A stretch of DNA of 55,183 nt from Bacillus sp. FJAT-27245 (GTDB lineage Bacteria > Bacillota > Bacilli > Bacillales > Cytobacillaceae). Positions 26,842 through 36,070 of this stretch are shown one piece after another (the first letter of the stretch is position 1; each line of letters starts with the position of its first letter). The stretch spans positions 2,778,728 through 2,833,910 of the forward strand of contig NZ_LIGI01000001.1 in the NCBI RefSeq assembly GCF_001273955.1, in the 5' to 3' direction. Below the pieces are notes generated by a model. It was not told the DNA's origin and searched no databases. It saw nothing but the letters and a program-made list of their open reading frames with translations. A program made the translations under genes and the position numbers.

Positions 26842-27240
26842 TTACTTTCCGATCATTGCCGCGATTTTCGGCAAAAAAATGATTAGGCCAACCAAAACGG
26901 ACATACAGGCATATACAAGGACAGCAGCCGCCGCGATATCTTTTGCCTGCTTCGCAACCGGGTGATATTCTTGCGTAACGAGGTCGACCACCCTTTCCAC
27001 CGCCGTATTCAGCAGTTCAAGCGAAAGCATACCCGCTATCGCCAGTAGAATAAAGAGCCATTCAAGCTTCGAGATGGAGAAGAAAACGGAAAGGCAAATC
27101 GTGGCAACACCGGCGAAAATGTGGATTTGCATGTTCCGTTCTTTTTGTATCGCCGTCAATAATCCCGTTATGGCGAAACCGAACGATTTCAACAGGCGGC
27201 CCCGGAACGCACGACCCTTATCTGGTGAGCCCGTATCCAT
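26842..27240 (-). CDS. dgkA: Diacylglycerol/undecaprenol kinase
   Basis: Small trimeric membrane kinase of 132 aa; in Gram-positive bacteria the preferred substrate is undecaprenol. It has an amphipathic N-terminus, three membrane helices and the conserved cytoplasmic motif [14 protein letters not shown] near residue 70-83 with catalytic Glu and Asn, plus [13 protein letters not shown]. The chosen ATG 27240 lies inside the 3' end of ybeY (23-bp overlap) behind GAAGGA; the frame is open to 27366. Confidence 0.93.
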   Translation of the reverse strand: MDTGSPDKGRAFRGRLLKSFGFAITGLLTAIQKERNMQIHIFAGVATICLSVFFSISKLEWLFILLAIAGMLSLELLNTAVERVVDLVTQEYHPVAKQAKDIAAAAVLVYACMSVLVGLIIFLPKIAAMIGK

Positions 27241-27688
27241 CAAGAATGTCCTTCTGAAGCGAAAACATTTCCTTCTCATCCGCTTCTGTTTCATGGTCAT
27301 AGCCGAGGAGGTGAAGGAAACCGTGGACCGCAAGAAAACCAAGCTCCCGCATGAACGAATGTCCATATTCCTCCGCCTGCTCCTTTGTTTTCGGAACGGA
27401 AATAATAATATCCCCTAAAACCCTTGGCAAATCGCCGCCGGAAATTTCAATCTCCCCTTCGCCCGGCTCTTCCATCGGAAAGGACAGCACATCTGTCGGG
27501 GCATCCTTCTGCCTATATTCATGATTAATTTCCTGAATCCGTTCATTTCCCACAAAAGTAACCGACACTTCACTGCCCTCTTCGACATCCATTTGCTGCG
27601 CGGCGTAATTAAGCAGGCTTTCTAGCCCGGAAATATCTTCATCCCGCACCGTGCCGGTTTCATCCAAAAAATCTATTATCATCTTCAT
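27218..27688 (-). CDS. ybeY: Endoribonuclease YbeY
   Basis: Zinc-dependent RNase of 156 aa for rRNA maturation and 70S quality control. The catalytic zinc motif [16 protein letters not shown] lies near residue 123-138, preceded by the substrate region [11 protein letters not shown] 27688 overlaps the pgpH stop by 4 bp (ATGA). It is coupled to pgpH and dgkA. Confidence 0.96.
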   Translation of the reverse strand: MKMIIDFLDETGTVRDEDISGLESLLNYAAQQMDVEEGSEVSVTFVGNERIQEINHEYRQKDAPTDVLSFPMEEPGEGEIEISGGDLPRVLGDIIISVPKTKEQAEEYGHSFMRELGFLAVHGFLHLLGYDHETEADEKEMFSLQKDILDGYGLTR

Positions 27689-29865
27689 GCATCCATCACC
27701 TTTTGTTTTGTCATATCTGTAGGGTATTCAATCCTTGAATGGAAAATCCCCTTCAGCGTTTCGCAAAGTGTATGTTCAACCACTTCTATTTCCCTTAACG
27801 TTAAATCACATTCATTTAACTGGCCATCCTGCAGCTTGTCCGAAATAATTGAATGGACAAGGGATTCGATTTGCTCAGGAGTTGGCAGGGCCATTGAGCG
27901 CACTGCCGCCTCCACACTGTCCGCAATCCCGATAATGGCCGCTTCCTTTGATTGGGCTTTTGGCCCGGGATAACGAAAATCGGCTTCATTTACATCCCCC
28001 GCCTGTTTTGCTTTATGGTAAAAAAACTTAATCAATGAGGTTCCATGGTGCTGTTCGGCGATATCAACGATTTCCTTTGGCATATGATACTTTCTCAGCA
28101 TGGCAGCCCCATCGGTTGCGTGGGCAATGATGATTTGTGCGCTTTTCCCCGGCGACAGCCTGTCATGCGGGTTATCACGGTTGATCTGGTTTTCAATAAA
28201 AAACAGCGGACGTTTTGTCTTTCCAATATCGTGGTAATAGCATCCAACCCTTGCGAGGAGCCCGTTCGCGCCAATTGCCTCACAGGCGGCTTCAGACATA
28301 TTCGCGACCATCACGCTGTGGTGATACGTTCCCGGTGCCTCTGTCAGGATTTTTTTCAAAAGCGGATGGTTTGGGTTCGACAACTCAATCAGCCTCATTG
28401 CCGACAGGATTCCGAAACTGGCCTCAAGGAACGGCAAAAGGCCGATTGCAAGGACAGCGGAAGCAATGCCGGATACGGCGGAAAAAATAAAGATGAGGCC
28501 GTACTCCATCCCCGTATATTGGGTATTCCTGAGGAACAGCAAGGACATGATGACAGAAAAGTTTATAAAAGAAACAAAAACGCCTGCTGGCAGTATTTTT
28601 GACCTGGCATTTTGGTCCTTTAGGAAAAGGGTTGCGGCAAGGCCAGCGCATAGGATATAAATCCCCGCCGACATGTTCAGGGCTCCAGTCGTTTCTTCAT
28701 TGAAAATAATGCTTCCGCAAATCCCCTGGATGGTTGCCGTCAGCCAGGCAAGCCGTTCGTCAATCAATATTTTAATAATCATGCCGGCCATGGCCGCGGG
28801 AAACAGGCAGCTGACCCCTTCGTACCCGAATTGCTGAAACTGGCTGGCAGTCTTCATAAGAATGATTGAAAATGAAAAAACAATTCCAAAAAGCAAGAGA
28901 TCTGTCTGTTTTTTTTCGGACAGGCTTTTCCGTTCCAAAAAATAATATATCGCAGATAAAATGATGCTGATCAGGAGCAAAAGTCCAATAAGCGGCTTTT
29001 TTGAGTCCTGGCTTTCCAAAAGTCCAGCCAGCTTGAGTTGCCTGAAAATTTCATGGCTGATCAATTCACCTTCTTCGACTATGACCTGCCCTTCAAGGAT
29101 TTTAACTGGCTCCACAGTTTCGGCAGTCCGCCTCCGCGCTTCTTCGGTTGCCTGGGGATCATAAAACTCGTTTTGGATAACAGCGTACCGCCCCAAAACA
29201 ATCGCAGCGCGTTTCAGGCTTGGTTTAAGCGCAGAAAACTTTAATTCCTCTTCAACTTTCTTTTTGGAATTTTCAACCTCATCAGCCGGGATGGGCTTGC
29301 TCATTACGTTATTGACAGCTGTTACCGTTAGATCTTTTGCAATCTCCAGTTGCGCTTTATCAGCAGAAACCAGCGCGATAAAAGTCTCTTCCGGCAGTTC
29401 CTCTATAACAGCGTGGGTAAGCTTCTCCTTCAGTTTTTTCACCTTGTCGGCAACCGGGATTTCTTCGGGAGCTTCGGACTTTGGCTCGCTGGCTTCTTTA
29501 TCTTCGGCTGCTTTCTTCAAATCGTCCTGAATTTCCTGGTTGACCTTAATAGCTGTATCAAATATCGAGGCCACTAAATCCACCTGGTTTTGCGTATACT
29601 CACTTTTTAGCCTATATACCCCTTTTACACGCTCTAGTTCCTGTTTGCGCTTTGCCTCCGTACTTTCTTTATCCTCGACCGTAATCGGGGATACAACTGT
29701 CTTTTCAGCAATTTCAAATTGATCCAGCTTCAATTTATCCGGTTTAACATTTCCGTACATTGCCAGAAACAGGATTACCCCGATGAAGGCAAAGAAAAGG
29801 ATGCGAAAAAACGTTATATCAAGTAGCCGTTTAATCTTCTGAAACTGGTGCCGAAGCATATCCAT
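27685..29865 (-). CDS. pgpH: Cyclic-di-AMP phosphodiesterase PgpH (7TM-HD)
   Basis: Degrades c-di-AMP to pApA. The 726-aa membrane protein has one N-terminal helix, a large extracytoplasmic 7TMR-HDED domain (about 45-285), seven membrane helices (about 290-480) and a cytoplasmic HD domain with [11 protein letters not shown] and [12 protein letters not shown] near 540-575 and EQHHGT further on. ATG 29865 follows AAAGGGG. It is the B. subtilis YqfF position between phoH and ybeY. Confidence 0.95.
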   Translation of the reverse strand: MDMLRHQFQKIKRLLDITFFRILFFAFIGVILFLAMYGNVKPDKLKLDQFEIAEKTVVSPITVEDKESTEAKRKQELERVKGVYRLKSEYTQNQVDLVASIFDTAIKVNQEIQDDLKKAAEDKEASEPKSEAPEEIPVADKVKKLKEKLTHAVIEELPEETFIALVSADKAQLEIAKDLTVTAVNNVMSKPIPADEVENSKKKVEEELKFSALKPSLKRAAIVLGRYAVIQNEFYDPQATEEARRRTAETVEPVKILEGQVIVEEGELISHEIFRQLKLAGLLESQDSKKPLIGLLLLISIILSAIYYFLERKSLSEKKQTDLLLFGIVFSFSIILMKTASQFQQFGYEGVSCLFPAAMAGMIIKILIDERLAWLTATIQGICGSIIFNEETTGALNMSAGIYILCAGLAATLFLKDQNARSKILPAGVFVSFINFSVIMSLLFLRNTQYTGMEYGLIFIFSAVSGIASAVLAIGLLPFLEASFGILSAMRLIELSNPNHPLLKKILTEAPGTYHHSVMVANMSEAACEAIGANGLLARVGCYYHDIGKTKRPLFFIENQINRDNPHDRLSPGKSAQIIIAHATDGAAMLRKYHMPKEIVDIAEQHHGTSLIKFFYHKAKQAGDVNEADFRYPGPKAQSKEAAIIGIADSVEAAVRSMALPTPEQIESLVHSIISDKLQDGQLNECDLTLREIEVVEHTLCETLKGIFHSRIEYPTDMTKQKVMDA

Positions 29866-30049
29866 ACTGTTCCCCTTTCCCAAAAGCGCGGCCCATCCCT
29901 CTTTTTCTCTTGTGAATCCTTCTTTCAGGCACCGCTTCCCTTTTCAAAATCATAACAGGTTTTTCAGCAAGTTTCACTTATATTTCCAAAATGAAAGGGA
30001 AATGGGAAGGTAAGTAGCCCGCATCGATTACCGGAAAAGGCGGGAAATT

Positions 30050-30076
30050 GGAAAAGCTGCCCCTAAAGGAGCAGCT
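30050..30076 (-). terminator. Probable terminator after phoH
   Basis: AGCTGCcCC pairs with GGaGCAGCT; a short T-run (TTTTCC) follows on the minus strand. Partial read-through into pgpH is likely. Confidence 0.6.
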
Positions 30077-30078
30077 AG

Positions 30079-31038
30079 TCATTCGACTTTGCCATAAGCC
30101 TCTATAATCCGACCTACAAGCGGATGCCGGACAACATCGCTTTGTTCAAGGCGGACAAAAGCGATTCCCCTGACTCCGTCAAGGATTTCTTCGGCCGAGA
30201 ATAAACCGGACTTGGCGCCTTTCGGAAGGTCAACCTGGGTTTTGTCGCCGGTAATGACCATTTTTGAACCGAACCCAAGGCGGGTAAGGAACATTTTCAT
30301 CTGGGCATGCGTAGTGTTTTGGGCTTCGTCCAGGATGACGAACGCTTCATCCAGTGTCCTTCCCCTCATATAGGCAAGCGGGGCAATTTCAATCGTCCCC
30401 CGTTCAATTAGCCTCACGGTATGTTCCATCCCAAGAACATCGTGAAGGGCGTCGTAAAGCGGCCTCAAGTATGGATCAACCTTTTCCTTCAGGTCCCCCG
30501 GCAAAAAGCCCAAGCTTTCCCCCGCTTCGACAGCAGGCCTGGTCAAGATGATTTTGTTCACAGTTCCGTTTTTCAGGGCCGCCACCGCCATGACGACAGC
30601 CAGGTAGGTTTTTCCGGTACCGGCAGGCCCAATTCCAAATACCATATCATTCTTTTTCATGGCATTGATATAATATCCCTGCCCGATCGTCTTCACCCGA
30701 ATTGATTTCCCGCGTGCGTTTCTGGCGATTTCCTCTTCGAATAAATTCTCGAAGTAATCAAGCGTTCCCTTCCTCGCAAGCTCAATGGCATAGAGAACAT
30801 CGCGCGGGCCGATGCCAATGCCTTTGCGGATGACATGCACGAGCTTGTCAAGCACTGAAGCGGCCAATTCCGCGTTCTCCGAAAGCCCCGCCACATGGAC
30901 GGCCTCGCCTCTGGAAATGACCGAGACTTGAAGTTCCTGTTCCAAAATTTTAAGGTTTGAATCCGAATTTCCAAAAAGCGTAACTGCCTCATTTGGATTT
31001 TCAAGCTGAAGTTGGATCATTCTTGAATTTTCTGTCAT
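30079..31038 (-). CDS. phoH: PhoH-family ATPase
   Basis: Cytoplasmic P-loop ATPase of 319 aa, predicted to act on RNA. Walker A GPAGTGKTYLAV lies near residue 118-129, Walker B FVILDEAQNT near 220 and sensor motif VITGDKTQVDLP near 245; the first 85 or so residues form a KH-like domain. ATG 31038 follows immediately after the yqfD stop (TGA-ATG), with AAGGAG upstream. Confidence 0.95.
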   Translation of the reverse strand: MTENSRMIQLQLENPNEAVTLFGNSDSNLKILEQELQVSVISRGEAVHVAGLSENAELAASVLDKLVHVIRKGIGIGPRDVLYAIELARKGTLDYFENLFEEEIARNARGKSIRVKTIGQGYYINAMKKNDMVFGIGPAGTGKTYLAVVMAVAALKNGTVNKIILTRPAVEAGESLGFLPGDLKEKVDPYLRPLYDALHDVLGMEHTVRLIERGTIEIAPLAYMRGRTLDEAFVILDEAQNTTHAQMKMFLTRLGFGSKMVITGDKTQVDLPKGAKSGLFSAEEILDGVRGIAFVRLEQSDVVRHPLVGRIIEAYGKVE

Positions 31039-32229
31039 TCATGAGTCTCCTTGGATAATGGGTTGTCCTATCGCAATATTTTCTACAACTGTATAAAGAA
31101 TTGACAGCTTAACTTTACCATTCGCAATCGAGCTGTGCAAAATTTTTTCACCTTTTATCATAGCATCTTCATCAATATGCTTTTTTATATCGGCCCTTGC
31201 CAGGTCGGAAGCCCTTTTGACCGCTTCATCTCTAGAGTAAATTCTCGTTACTTCTTCGCGTTCCCGCATCGTCTTGTTAACATATGCAATAGGAATTTCC
31301 CATTTGAATAGTTTCATTCGTGCGGCGGATGTTTCCGTCTCGTAATTCTTGAAGTTAATTTTCCCAAAACCCCAGATAGGAAATTGAAAGCTGCCCGCGC
31401 GCAGGAAATGCTTTTGCTGTTCCCTGCCATTAAACACCTGAAATGTAGCGGACAGGGGAAGTTCAATTTCACCCCTGTACAATGCTTCACCCCAAACTTC
31501 ACCCTTTGCGGCTACCGCTTCATATGCGCCTTCCCTTCCGATGAGCCCGGATACGAGGAGCTGCCCGGGCACGACACGGTCACTTACTTCAAAAAGCTTT
31601 TGGCCTTTTTCGATAAAATAGTTCGTTATCACCGCTTCCTTTTTGGCAATCAGGTGCCTCGGCCCGATGATTTTCGGCGACTCGGGCTGTTTTTTCTCGA
31701 CAACGCGAAAATGGAAGGTGGTGCCACGGAGTTCAACCCCTACCCAGGTAATGGCTTCAACCCGATTCGTCAGCTCTTTCTGGATTGTTTCAACGCTATC
31801 GAGGAAAAACATCGCCTTCCCTCTCTTTACCCCAAGCTTGTCCAGTTCCTGGCGAATCTTATATTCGGTAGCGGGCTTTGCCCCTTTTATTTCTATACCC
31901 CAAACAATATTGGATAACAACATGACAACTACGAAAAAAAGAAAAGCGCCTATTAAGAATCCGCTGTTCTTCAGAAGCCTTTTCAAAAGGAACGGCGCGC
32001 CCTTCCTCCTTATGAAAGATACTTTGCATTCACTGCCCCTCGCAAAACTGCGGATCCGCAATGCATCGCCAAGGCGCATCGTGAAATGGACTGCATCCGG
32101 GGAAATTCTCCTTGCATTCCATATTTGGATCCCGTTCTTTGCCAGCACATTCAGAAATCGCTCGATTCCCCTTCCAGTAAGCTTGACCGTCACTTTGCCC
32201 GTTAAAAATTCTACCCATTGGTTTTTCAT
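31039..32229 (-). CDS. yqfD: Sporulation protein YqfD
   Basis: Protein of 396 aa. A cytoplasmic N-terminal 85 residues precede one membrane helix (SGFLIGAFLFFVVVMLLSNIVWG) and an extracytoplasmic domain of about 290 residues. It matches B. subtilis YqfD, a sigma-E-dependent sporulation protein related to SpoIV-type factors; molecular role unknown. ATG 32229 overlaps the yqfC stop by 4 bp. Confidence 0.92.
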   Translation of the reverse strand: MKNQWVEFLTGKVTVKLTGRGIERFLNVLAKNGIQIWNARRISPDAVHFTMRLGDALRIRSFARGSECKVSFIRRKGAPFLLKRLLKNSGFLIGAFLFFVVVMLLSNIVWGIEIKGAKPATEYKIRQELDKLGVKRGKAMFFLDSVETIQKELTNRVEAITWVGVELRGTTFHFRVVEKKQPESPKIIGPRHLIAKKEAVITNYFIEKGQKLFEVSDRVVPGQLLVSGLIGREGAYEAVAAKGEVWGEALYRGEIELPLSATFQVFNGREQQKHFLRAGSFQFPIWGFGKINFKNYETETSAARMKLFKWEIPIAYVNKTMREREEVTRIYSRDEAVKRASDLARADIKKHIDEDAMIKGEKILHSSIANGKVKLSILYTVVENIAIGQPIIQGDS

Positions 32230-32528
32230 TTTGGCCCCCCGGAATCTTCCTGAATATAAATAACCTGGTCAATTTTCCCTTCAAGCAAAATTTCTTCAGG
32301 CAAGATTGTTTTAATGACAAATGCTTTTCCTTTTATTAAAAGCTGCCCCTTCTTCAGCAGCAGCCTTAATTCCCTGTCTGTGAAGGCAAGCAGCCCACGA
32401 TGGTTCTCGACATATATGTGGATTTGGCCAATCATTGTAATCCTTGGCAAATCCATCATGACATCCTGAGGAAGATCCATCTTTGCCGCTACCCATTTTC
32501 GGAGGCGCTGGCCCCATTTTTTCGCCAT
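32226..32528 (-). CDS. yqfC: Sporulation protein YqfC
   Basis: Protein of 100 aa of the YabP/YqfC family (DLPRITMIGQIHIYVENHRG near residues 27-46, ending in a beta-rich region). It is expressed in the mother cell and works with YqfD by inference from the conserved gene pair. The start at ATG 32528 follows GGAGG; an in-frame ATG 32549 lies inside that ribosome-binding region. A perfect 12-bp hairpin ends within the Shine-Dalgarno sequence. Confidence 0.9.
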   Translation of the reverse strand: MAKKWGQRLRKWVAAKMDLPQDVMMDLPRITMIGQIHIYVENHRGLLAFTDRELRLLLKKGQLLIKGKAFVIKTILPEEILLEGKIDQVIYIQEDSGGPK

Positions 32529-32542
32529 AAAAAAAGAACCTC

Positions 32543-32572
32543 CTTTCATTTCATATATTTATGAAATGAAAG
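32543..32572 (-). promoter_or_regulatory. Perfect 12-bp hairpin touching the yqfC ribosome-binding site
   Basis: CTTTCATTTCAT and ATGAAATGAAAG form a perfect 12-bp stem with a 6-nt loop. The 3' arm on the mRNA ends in AAAG, the first half of AAAGGAGG. It could restrain yqfC translation or stabilise a processed 5' end. A T-run (TTCTTTTTT) follows 4 nt later, so attenuation is also possible. Confidence 0.6.
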
Positions 32573-32755
32573 AAAGTTCTAGCACCTGTTTTTCTATCCA
32601 AGCTTTAAAGCGAATCTTCCATCAGGGAGCCTGTTTCCCGTAAGATGGGTAGCCCCCGGGTTGACCAACGGGCCATCAAACCCTTAATGCACGCGAGAAC
32701 GCGCGTTGCAAGGCTTCTACCGCTGCTGGAATCCCTGTTTAAATAGATATAGCGG
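32573..32755 (-). ncRNA. Candidate structured leader between yqfB and yqfC
   Basis: GC-rich non-coding 183 bp. Three mutually complementary pentamers (CCATC at 32619-32623, GATGG at 32644-32648, CCATC at 32673-32677, plus-strand reading) allow two exclusive hairpins, each with an internal stem (CCCGGG-containing and GGGA/TCCC). A further hairpin has CGCG arms around AGAA (32691-32706). This could be a switch-like leader of yqfC-yqfD or the 3' end of the floA transcript. No known class recognised. Confidence 0.4.
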
Positions 32756-33214
32756 CTATCGCTTATAATAAGGCTTTTTTGATCTTGGCGGGCCGAGGAT
32801 TTCTGCCCAGACTACCGCATCCGCGAGATTTTTTTCCGTTACCGGCTCTATGGCGATATCCTGCCCATCCCTGCCTTTGCCCGCATCCTGAAGCACGGGC
32901 CTTTTGGTTTCTTCTCTCTTTTCCATGGCTGCCGCCAAAGCGGGAACAGAATTGACCGCCTCCCGCACAGCTTCGGCCTTGTCAGTTCGCGCCTGTACCT
33001 GGGGCTCCTCGCGTCTTACGGGCCGCCTGCCGCTTCCCCGCTCGTTTTGCCTCGCGACTTCGCCTGCCATATCCTGCAGCTCCCTAGCCAGCTCGGGCAG
33101 CCTGCCGGGACGCTTGTTTTTGGCTTCAGGTTTTCCTTTTATTTTGGAAAACATCGAAGAAACAATGGCGATTAATGCAAACAATAGGATTGGATTTTCA
33201 AAAAGCTTTTCCAA
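32756..33214 (-). CDS. yqfB: YqfB-position hypothetical protein, N-terminally anchored
   Basis: Protein of 152 aa with an N-terminal hydrophobic helix (NPILLFALIAIVSSMF) and then a long, highly charged, probably disordered or coiled region rich in Arg, Glu, Lys and Ala, ending in PPRSKKPYYKR. I do not recognise a domain. The start is TTG 33214 behind GGAAGGAGG. It is 38 bp after floA and probably in the sigma-W unit. The name is by position (yqfB) and is tentative. Confidence 0.65.
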   Translation of the reverse strand: MEKLFENPILLFALIAIVSSMFSKIKGKPEAKNKRPGRLPELARELQDMAGEVARQNERGSGRRPVRREEPQVQARTDKAEAVREAVNSVPALAAAMEKREETKRPVLQDAGKGRDGQDIAIEPVTEKNLADAVVWAEILGPPRSKKPYYKR

Positions 33215-33252
33215 TTTGGGCCTCCTTCCCTGCCTTCAGCAGTTCCAGGCTG

Positions 33253-34239
33253 TTACTGGCCATCTTTGTGATCCTTGCCCATTTTGCCAATCGAATCTCT
33301 CATGTCGGTATCAGCATTGATATTCTTGAAATTAAAGTAATCCATAACGCCAATGTTGCCGGATTTCAAAGCTTCTGCCATCGCAAGCGGCACTTCAGCT
33401 TCCGCCTGGACAACTTTCGCCCTCATTTCTTCAACCTTGGCCCTCATTTCCTGCTCGCTCGCAACCGCCATCGCGCGGCGCTCCTCAGCCTTTGCCTGGG
33501 CAATTTTCTTATCCGCCTCGGCTTGTTCGGTTTGAAGTTCCGCACCGATGTTTTTGCCGATGTCCACATCCGCGATATCGATTGACAGGATTTCGAATGC
33601 GGTCCCGGCGTCAAGCCCTTTTGCTAGCACCGTCTGGGAGATCAGGTCTGGATTTTCGAGAACCTTGCTATGGTTTTCGGAAGAACCGATTGTGGAAACG
33701 ACTCCCTCGCCAACACGGGCAACAACCGTTTCTTCTCCGGCCCCACCGACAAGGCGGTCAATGTTGGCGCGCACGGTAATTCGCGCCTTTGCCTTCACTT
33801 CGATTCCGTTCATCGCAACCCCGGCGATGAAAGGCGTTTCAATAACTTTTGGGTTAACACTCATTTGGACCGCTTCTAGTACATCACGGCCGGCCAGGTC
33901 AATCGCGGCGCTCCGTTCAAACGACAACTCGATATTCGCCCTGTGCGCGGCGATAAGCGCGTTTACGACCCTGTCTACGTTCCCCCCGGCCAAATAGTGG
34001 CTTTCAAGCTGGTTCGTCGTAACATTAAGTCCTGCTTTATGCGCCTTGATCAGTGGGTTGATGACCCTGTGCGGCGTTACGCGGCGCAACCTCATCCCAA
34101 TTAAGGTGAAGATACTCACCCTTACCCCAGCCGCAAGCGCGGAAATCCATAGCATGACCGGGACAAAAGATAACAAGATCCCTAATAAAATCATTCCAAC
34201 TACTACAATCGCAATGATAAAAACAGCTTCATTCGTCAA
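33253..34239 (-). CDS. floA: Flotillin-like protein FloA
   Basis: Membrane-microdomain scaffold protein of 328 aa. An N-terminal membrane segment (residues about 5-40) is followed by an SPFH-like domain and a C-terminal coiled-coil rich in Ala/Glu ([20 protein letters not shown], repeated AKVEEMR). It is the FloA (YqfA) short-N-terminus type. The start is TTG 34239 with GGAGG upstream. It follows nfeD, its usual partner, behind a sigma-W-type promoter. Confidence 0.95.
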   Translation of the reverse strand: MTNEAVFIIAIVVVGMILLGILLSFVPVMLWISALAAGVRVSIFTLIGMRLRRVTPHRVINPLIKAHKAGLNVTTNQLESHYLAGGNVDRVVNALIAAHRANIELSFERSAAIDLAGRDVLEAVQMSVNPKVIETPFIAGVAMNGIEVKAKARITVRANIDRLVGGAGEETVVARVGEGVVSTIGSSENHSKVLENPDLISQTVLAKGLDAGTAFEILSIDIADVDIGKNIGAELQTEQAEADKKIAQAKAEERRAMAVASEQEMRAKVEEMRAKVVQAEAEVPLAMAEALKSGNIGVMDYFNFKNINADTDMRDSIGKMGKDHKDGQ

Positions 34240-34309
34240 AATGGTTCAGCCTCCTTCAATCTTTATCTATATTAGTGATAAAGCTTGCCTCTTTATGTTT
34301 CTAGCGGCT

Positions 34310-34945
34310 TTACTTTATCTCCCTTACCACAACACGGGGACCTTCAACTTCAATTACCTTCACCCTTGCATTTTGCCCAATGAAGGATCCTTCCGTCACC
34401 ACGTCGACGCGCTCACTGCCGAAAATGGCGGTGCCGGCTGGCCGGAGCACGGTTTGTGCAATTCCTTCCCTGCCCATCAGGTCGGTCCTGTTTACGTTTG
34501 AAACATAGCCATCTTCTTTGCGCGCAGTGTCAAACAGGACCATTGAATTAAACAGGGTCATTTTCTTATGGAACACTTTGATAAGCAAAAAGAATAAGAC
34601 AATTGAAAACGTTAACGAGATTAGCAGTGAAACACCCATCTGAAACGTGTTTTCCCCCGCCATGAACAAACTTCCCACAAGCGCCGCAATCCCAAGCGTT
34701 CCAGCTACTGCGCCCGGAAGGAAAAATTCAAGAAAAATCAGGATTATGCCTGCGATAAAAAGGGCGAGCGTACCAAACCCCGCCAGCCCGGCCATAAAGT
34801 GGCCATAAAAAAACAGCAACAACGCGGATAGCCCGACAAGCCCCGGCAGCCCTATTCTTGGTGAAAACAATTCCAGGACCATAGCCATCCCCGCAATGCA
34901 CAATAACACCGTGACAACAATAGGATCTGTTATAAATGCGGTCAT
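34310..34945 (-). CDS. NfeD-family membrane protein, short form (YqeZ locus)
   Basis: Protein of 211 aa with four or five membrane helices (about 5-125) and a C-terminal OB-fold domain (about 145-211: LMGREGIAQTVLRPAGTAIF, VDVVTEGSFI, VIEVEGPRVVV). Partner of FloA. B. subtilis YqeZ at this place is about twice as long and carries an N-terminal ClpP-like serine protease domain; here only 150 bp separate the ATG from yqeY, so that domain is absent. ATG 34945 follows GGAGGAGG. Confidence 0.9.
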   Translation of the reverse strand: MTAFITDPIVVTVLLCIAGMAMVLELFSPRIGLPGLVGLSALLLFFYGHFMAGLAGFGTLALFIAGIILIFLEFFLPGAVAGTLGIAALVGSLFMAGENTFQMGVSLLISLTFSIVLFFLLIKVFHKKMTLFNSMVLFDTARKEDGYVSNVNRTDLMGREGIAQTVLRPAGTAIFGSERVDVVTEGSFIGQNARVKVIEVEGPRVVVREIK

Positions 34946-34980
34946 CTCAATCCTCCTCCCAAAATCCCTGTTCTATTATG

Positions 34981-35006
34981 TACGTCTCATATGCCTGAAA
35001 GTTTCA
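34981..35006 (-). promoter_or_regulatory. Sigma-W promoter of nfeD-floA-yqfB
   Basis: On the minus strand TGAAAC (35001-35006) and CGTA (34981-34984) are separated by exactly 16 bp, the sigma-W consensus. In B. subtilis yqeZ-floA-yqfB is a known sigma-W operon (cell-envelope stress). The -35 lies in a perfect palindrome, GCCTGAAA-n-TTTCAGGC (34993-35009). Confidence 0.85.
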
Positions 35007-35053
35007 GGCAAGCAAAATAAATTTTGGAAGCGCTCCACTTTTCCAGGTCATAG

Positions 35054-35079
35054 TAAAACCGCAGGCTTACGCCTGCGGC
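35054..35079 (-). terminator. Terminator of rpsU-yqeY
   Basis: Perfect CCGCAGGC/GCCTGCGG stem with 4-nt loop, followed by TTTTA on the minus strand. Confidence 0.9.
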
Positions 35080-35096
35080 CATTGATGTCAGTTGAA

Positions 35097-35540
35097 TTAT
35101 GAAAGGTGTTGTTGCACAAGTTTATTAACAAGTGATCCGTCTGCCTTGCCTTTGACTTTTGGCATAATGGCAGCCATCACTTTTCCCATATCCGCTTTGG
35201 AACTGGCACCGGTTTCCACGATTGTTTCCTTGACAATTTCCTCTAGCTCCTTTTCGGAAAGCTGCTGGGGCATGTAAAGTTCCACAATTGAAAGTTCCTG
35301 GCGCAGTTTTTCAACAAGGTCAGGACGACCTGCTTTATCAAATTCATGAAGGGAGTCTTTCCGTTGTTTCATTTCGCGTGAAAGGACAGTCAGCTCTTCC
35401 TCCTCGGTCAATTCCCGTCCATGCTTAATGGCTTCATTCTGCATGGAGGACTTGATCATCCGAATGACGGTAAGCTTGTCTTTGTCTTTTGATTTCATTG
35501 CTTGTTTCATGTCATTGTTTAAACGCTCGAGAAGACTCAT
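35097..35540 (-). CDS. yqeY: GatB/YqeY domain protein YqeY
   Basis: Helical protein of 147 aa matching YqeY ([20 protein letters not shown] at the start, [20 protein letters not shown] near 85, [20 protein letters not shown] near 118). It is related to the tRNA-binding tail domain of GatB and is thought to act on tRNA; its precise role is unknown. It lies 14 bp after rpsU, as in many Firmicutes. Confidence 0.95.
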   Translation of the reverse strand: MSLLERLNNDMKQAMKSKDKDKLTVIRMIKSSMQNEAIKHGRELTEEEELTVLSREMKQRKDSLHEFDKAGRPDLVEKLRQELSIVELYMPQQLSEKELEEIVKETIVETGASSKADMGKVMAAIMPKVKGKADGSLVNKLVQQHLS

Positions 35541-35554
35541 AGGTCCACCCTCTC

Positions 35555-35728
35555 TTAAAACTTACGCTTTCTGGCTGCTTCTGACTTCTTCTTACGCTTG
35601 ACACTTGGTTTTTCGTAGAATTCGCGCTTTCTAGCTTCTTGCAATGTACCAGTTTTAGAAACTGTACGTTTGAAGCGACGAAGAGCATCTTCAAGCGATT
35701 CGTTTTTACGAACGACGGTTTTAGACAT
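35555..35728 (-). CDS. rpsU: 30S ribosomal protein S21
   Basis: Basic protein of 57 aa ([20 protein letters not shown] at the start, ending in [12 protein letters not shown]), the standard S21 length. It is the last protein to join the 30S platform. The frame is open to 35758, but GGAGGGA points to ATG 35728. It is transcribed with yqeY. The following 35759-36070 holds no recognised gene. Confidence 0.97.
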   Translation of the reverse strand: MSKTVVRKNESLEDALRRFKRTVSKTGTLQEARKREFYEKPSVKRKKKSEAARKRKF

Positions 35729-36070
35729 TCTCTTTCCCTCCCTCCGAACACAACACACTCACATCAAACACATGGAAAACCATGTACTTTGCCATTATAA
35801 TACAACCTATTACTGAGGTCAACTGAATTTACGCACGGGATGGGGATGTTTGTCCAACTTTTTTAAAATAATCCCGAAAATATAAGTACGGAAGGCTATC
35901 AGTAAAGTGAAAGCACCTGCGCCAGGCCCCTTCGGAAAAGAAAAATATTTTTTCTATGTACAATTGCAAGGCTGCAGCAGCCTTCCTAATGCCTACCCAT
36001 CCGTTTGTTTTAGAAAAAAGAATCATTCTCTCCCGGGACAGGCCATAGACTGGTAAAGGGAGTGGATGCC

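Noticed and set aside
32580-32750. Possible known riboswitch (c-di-GMP, ZTP, fluoride) upstream of yqfC
   Set aside because: Compared by eye with the conserved cores of these classes; none fits. Kept only as an unassigned structured element.
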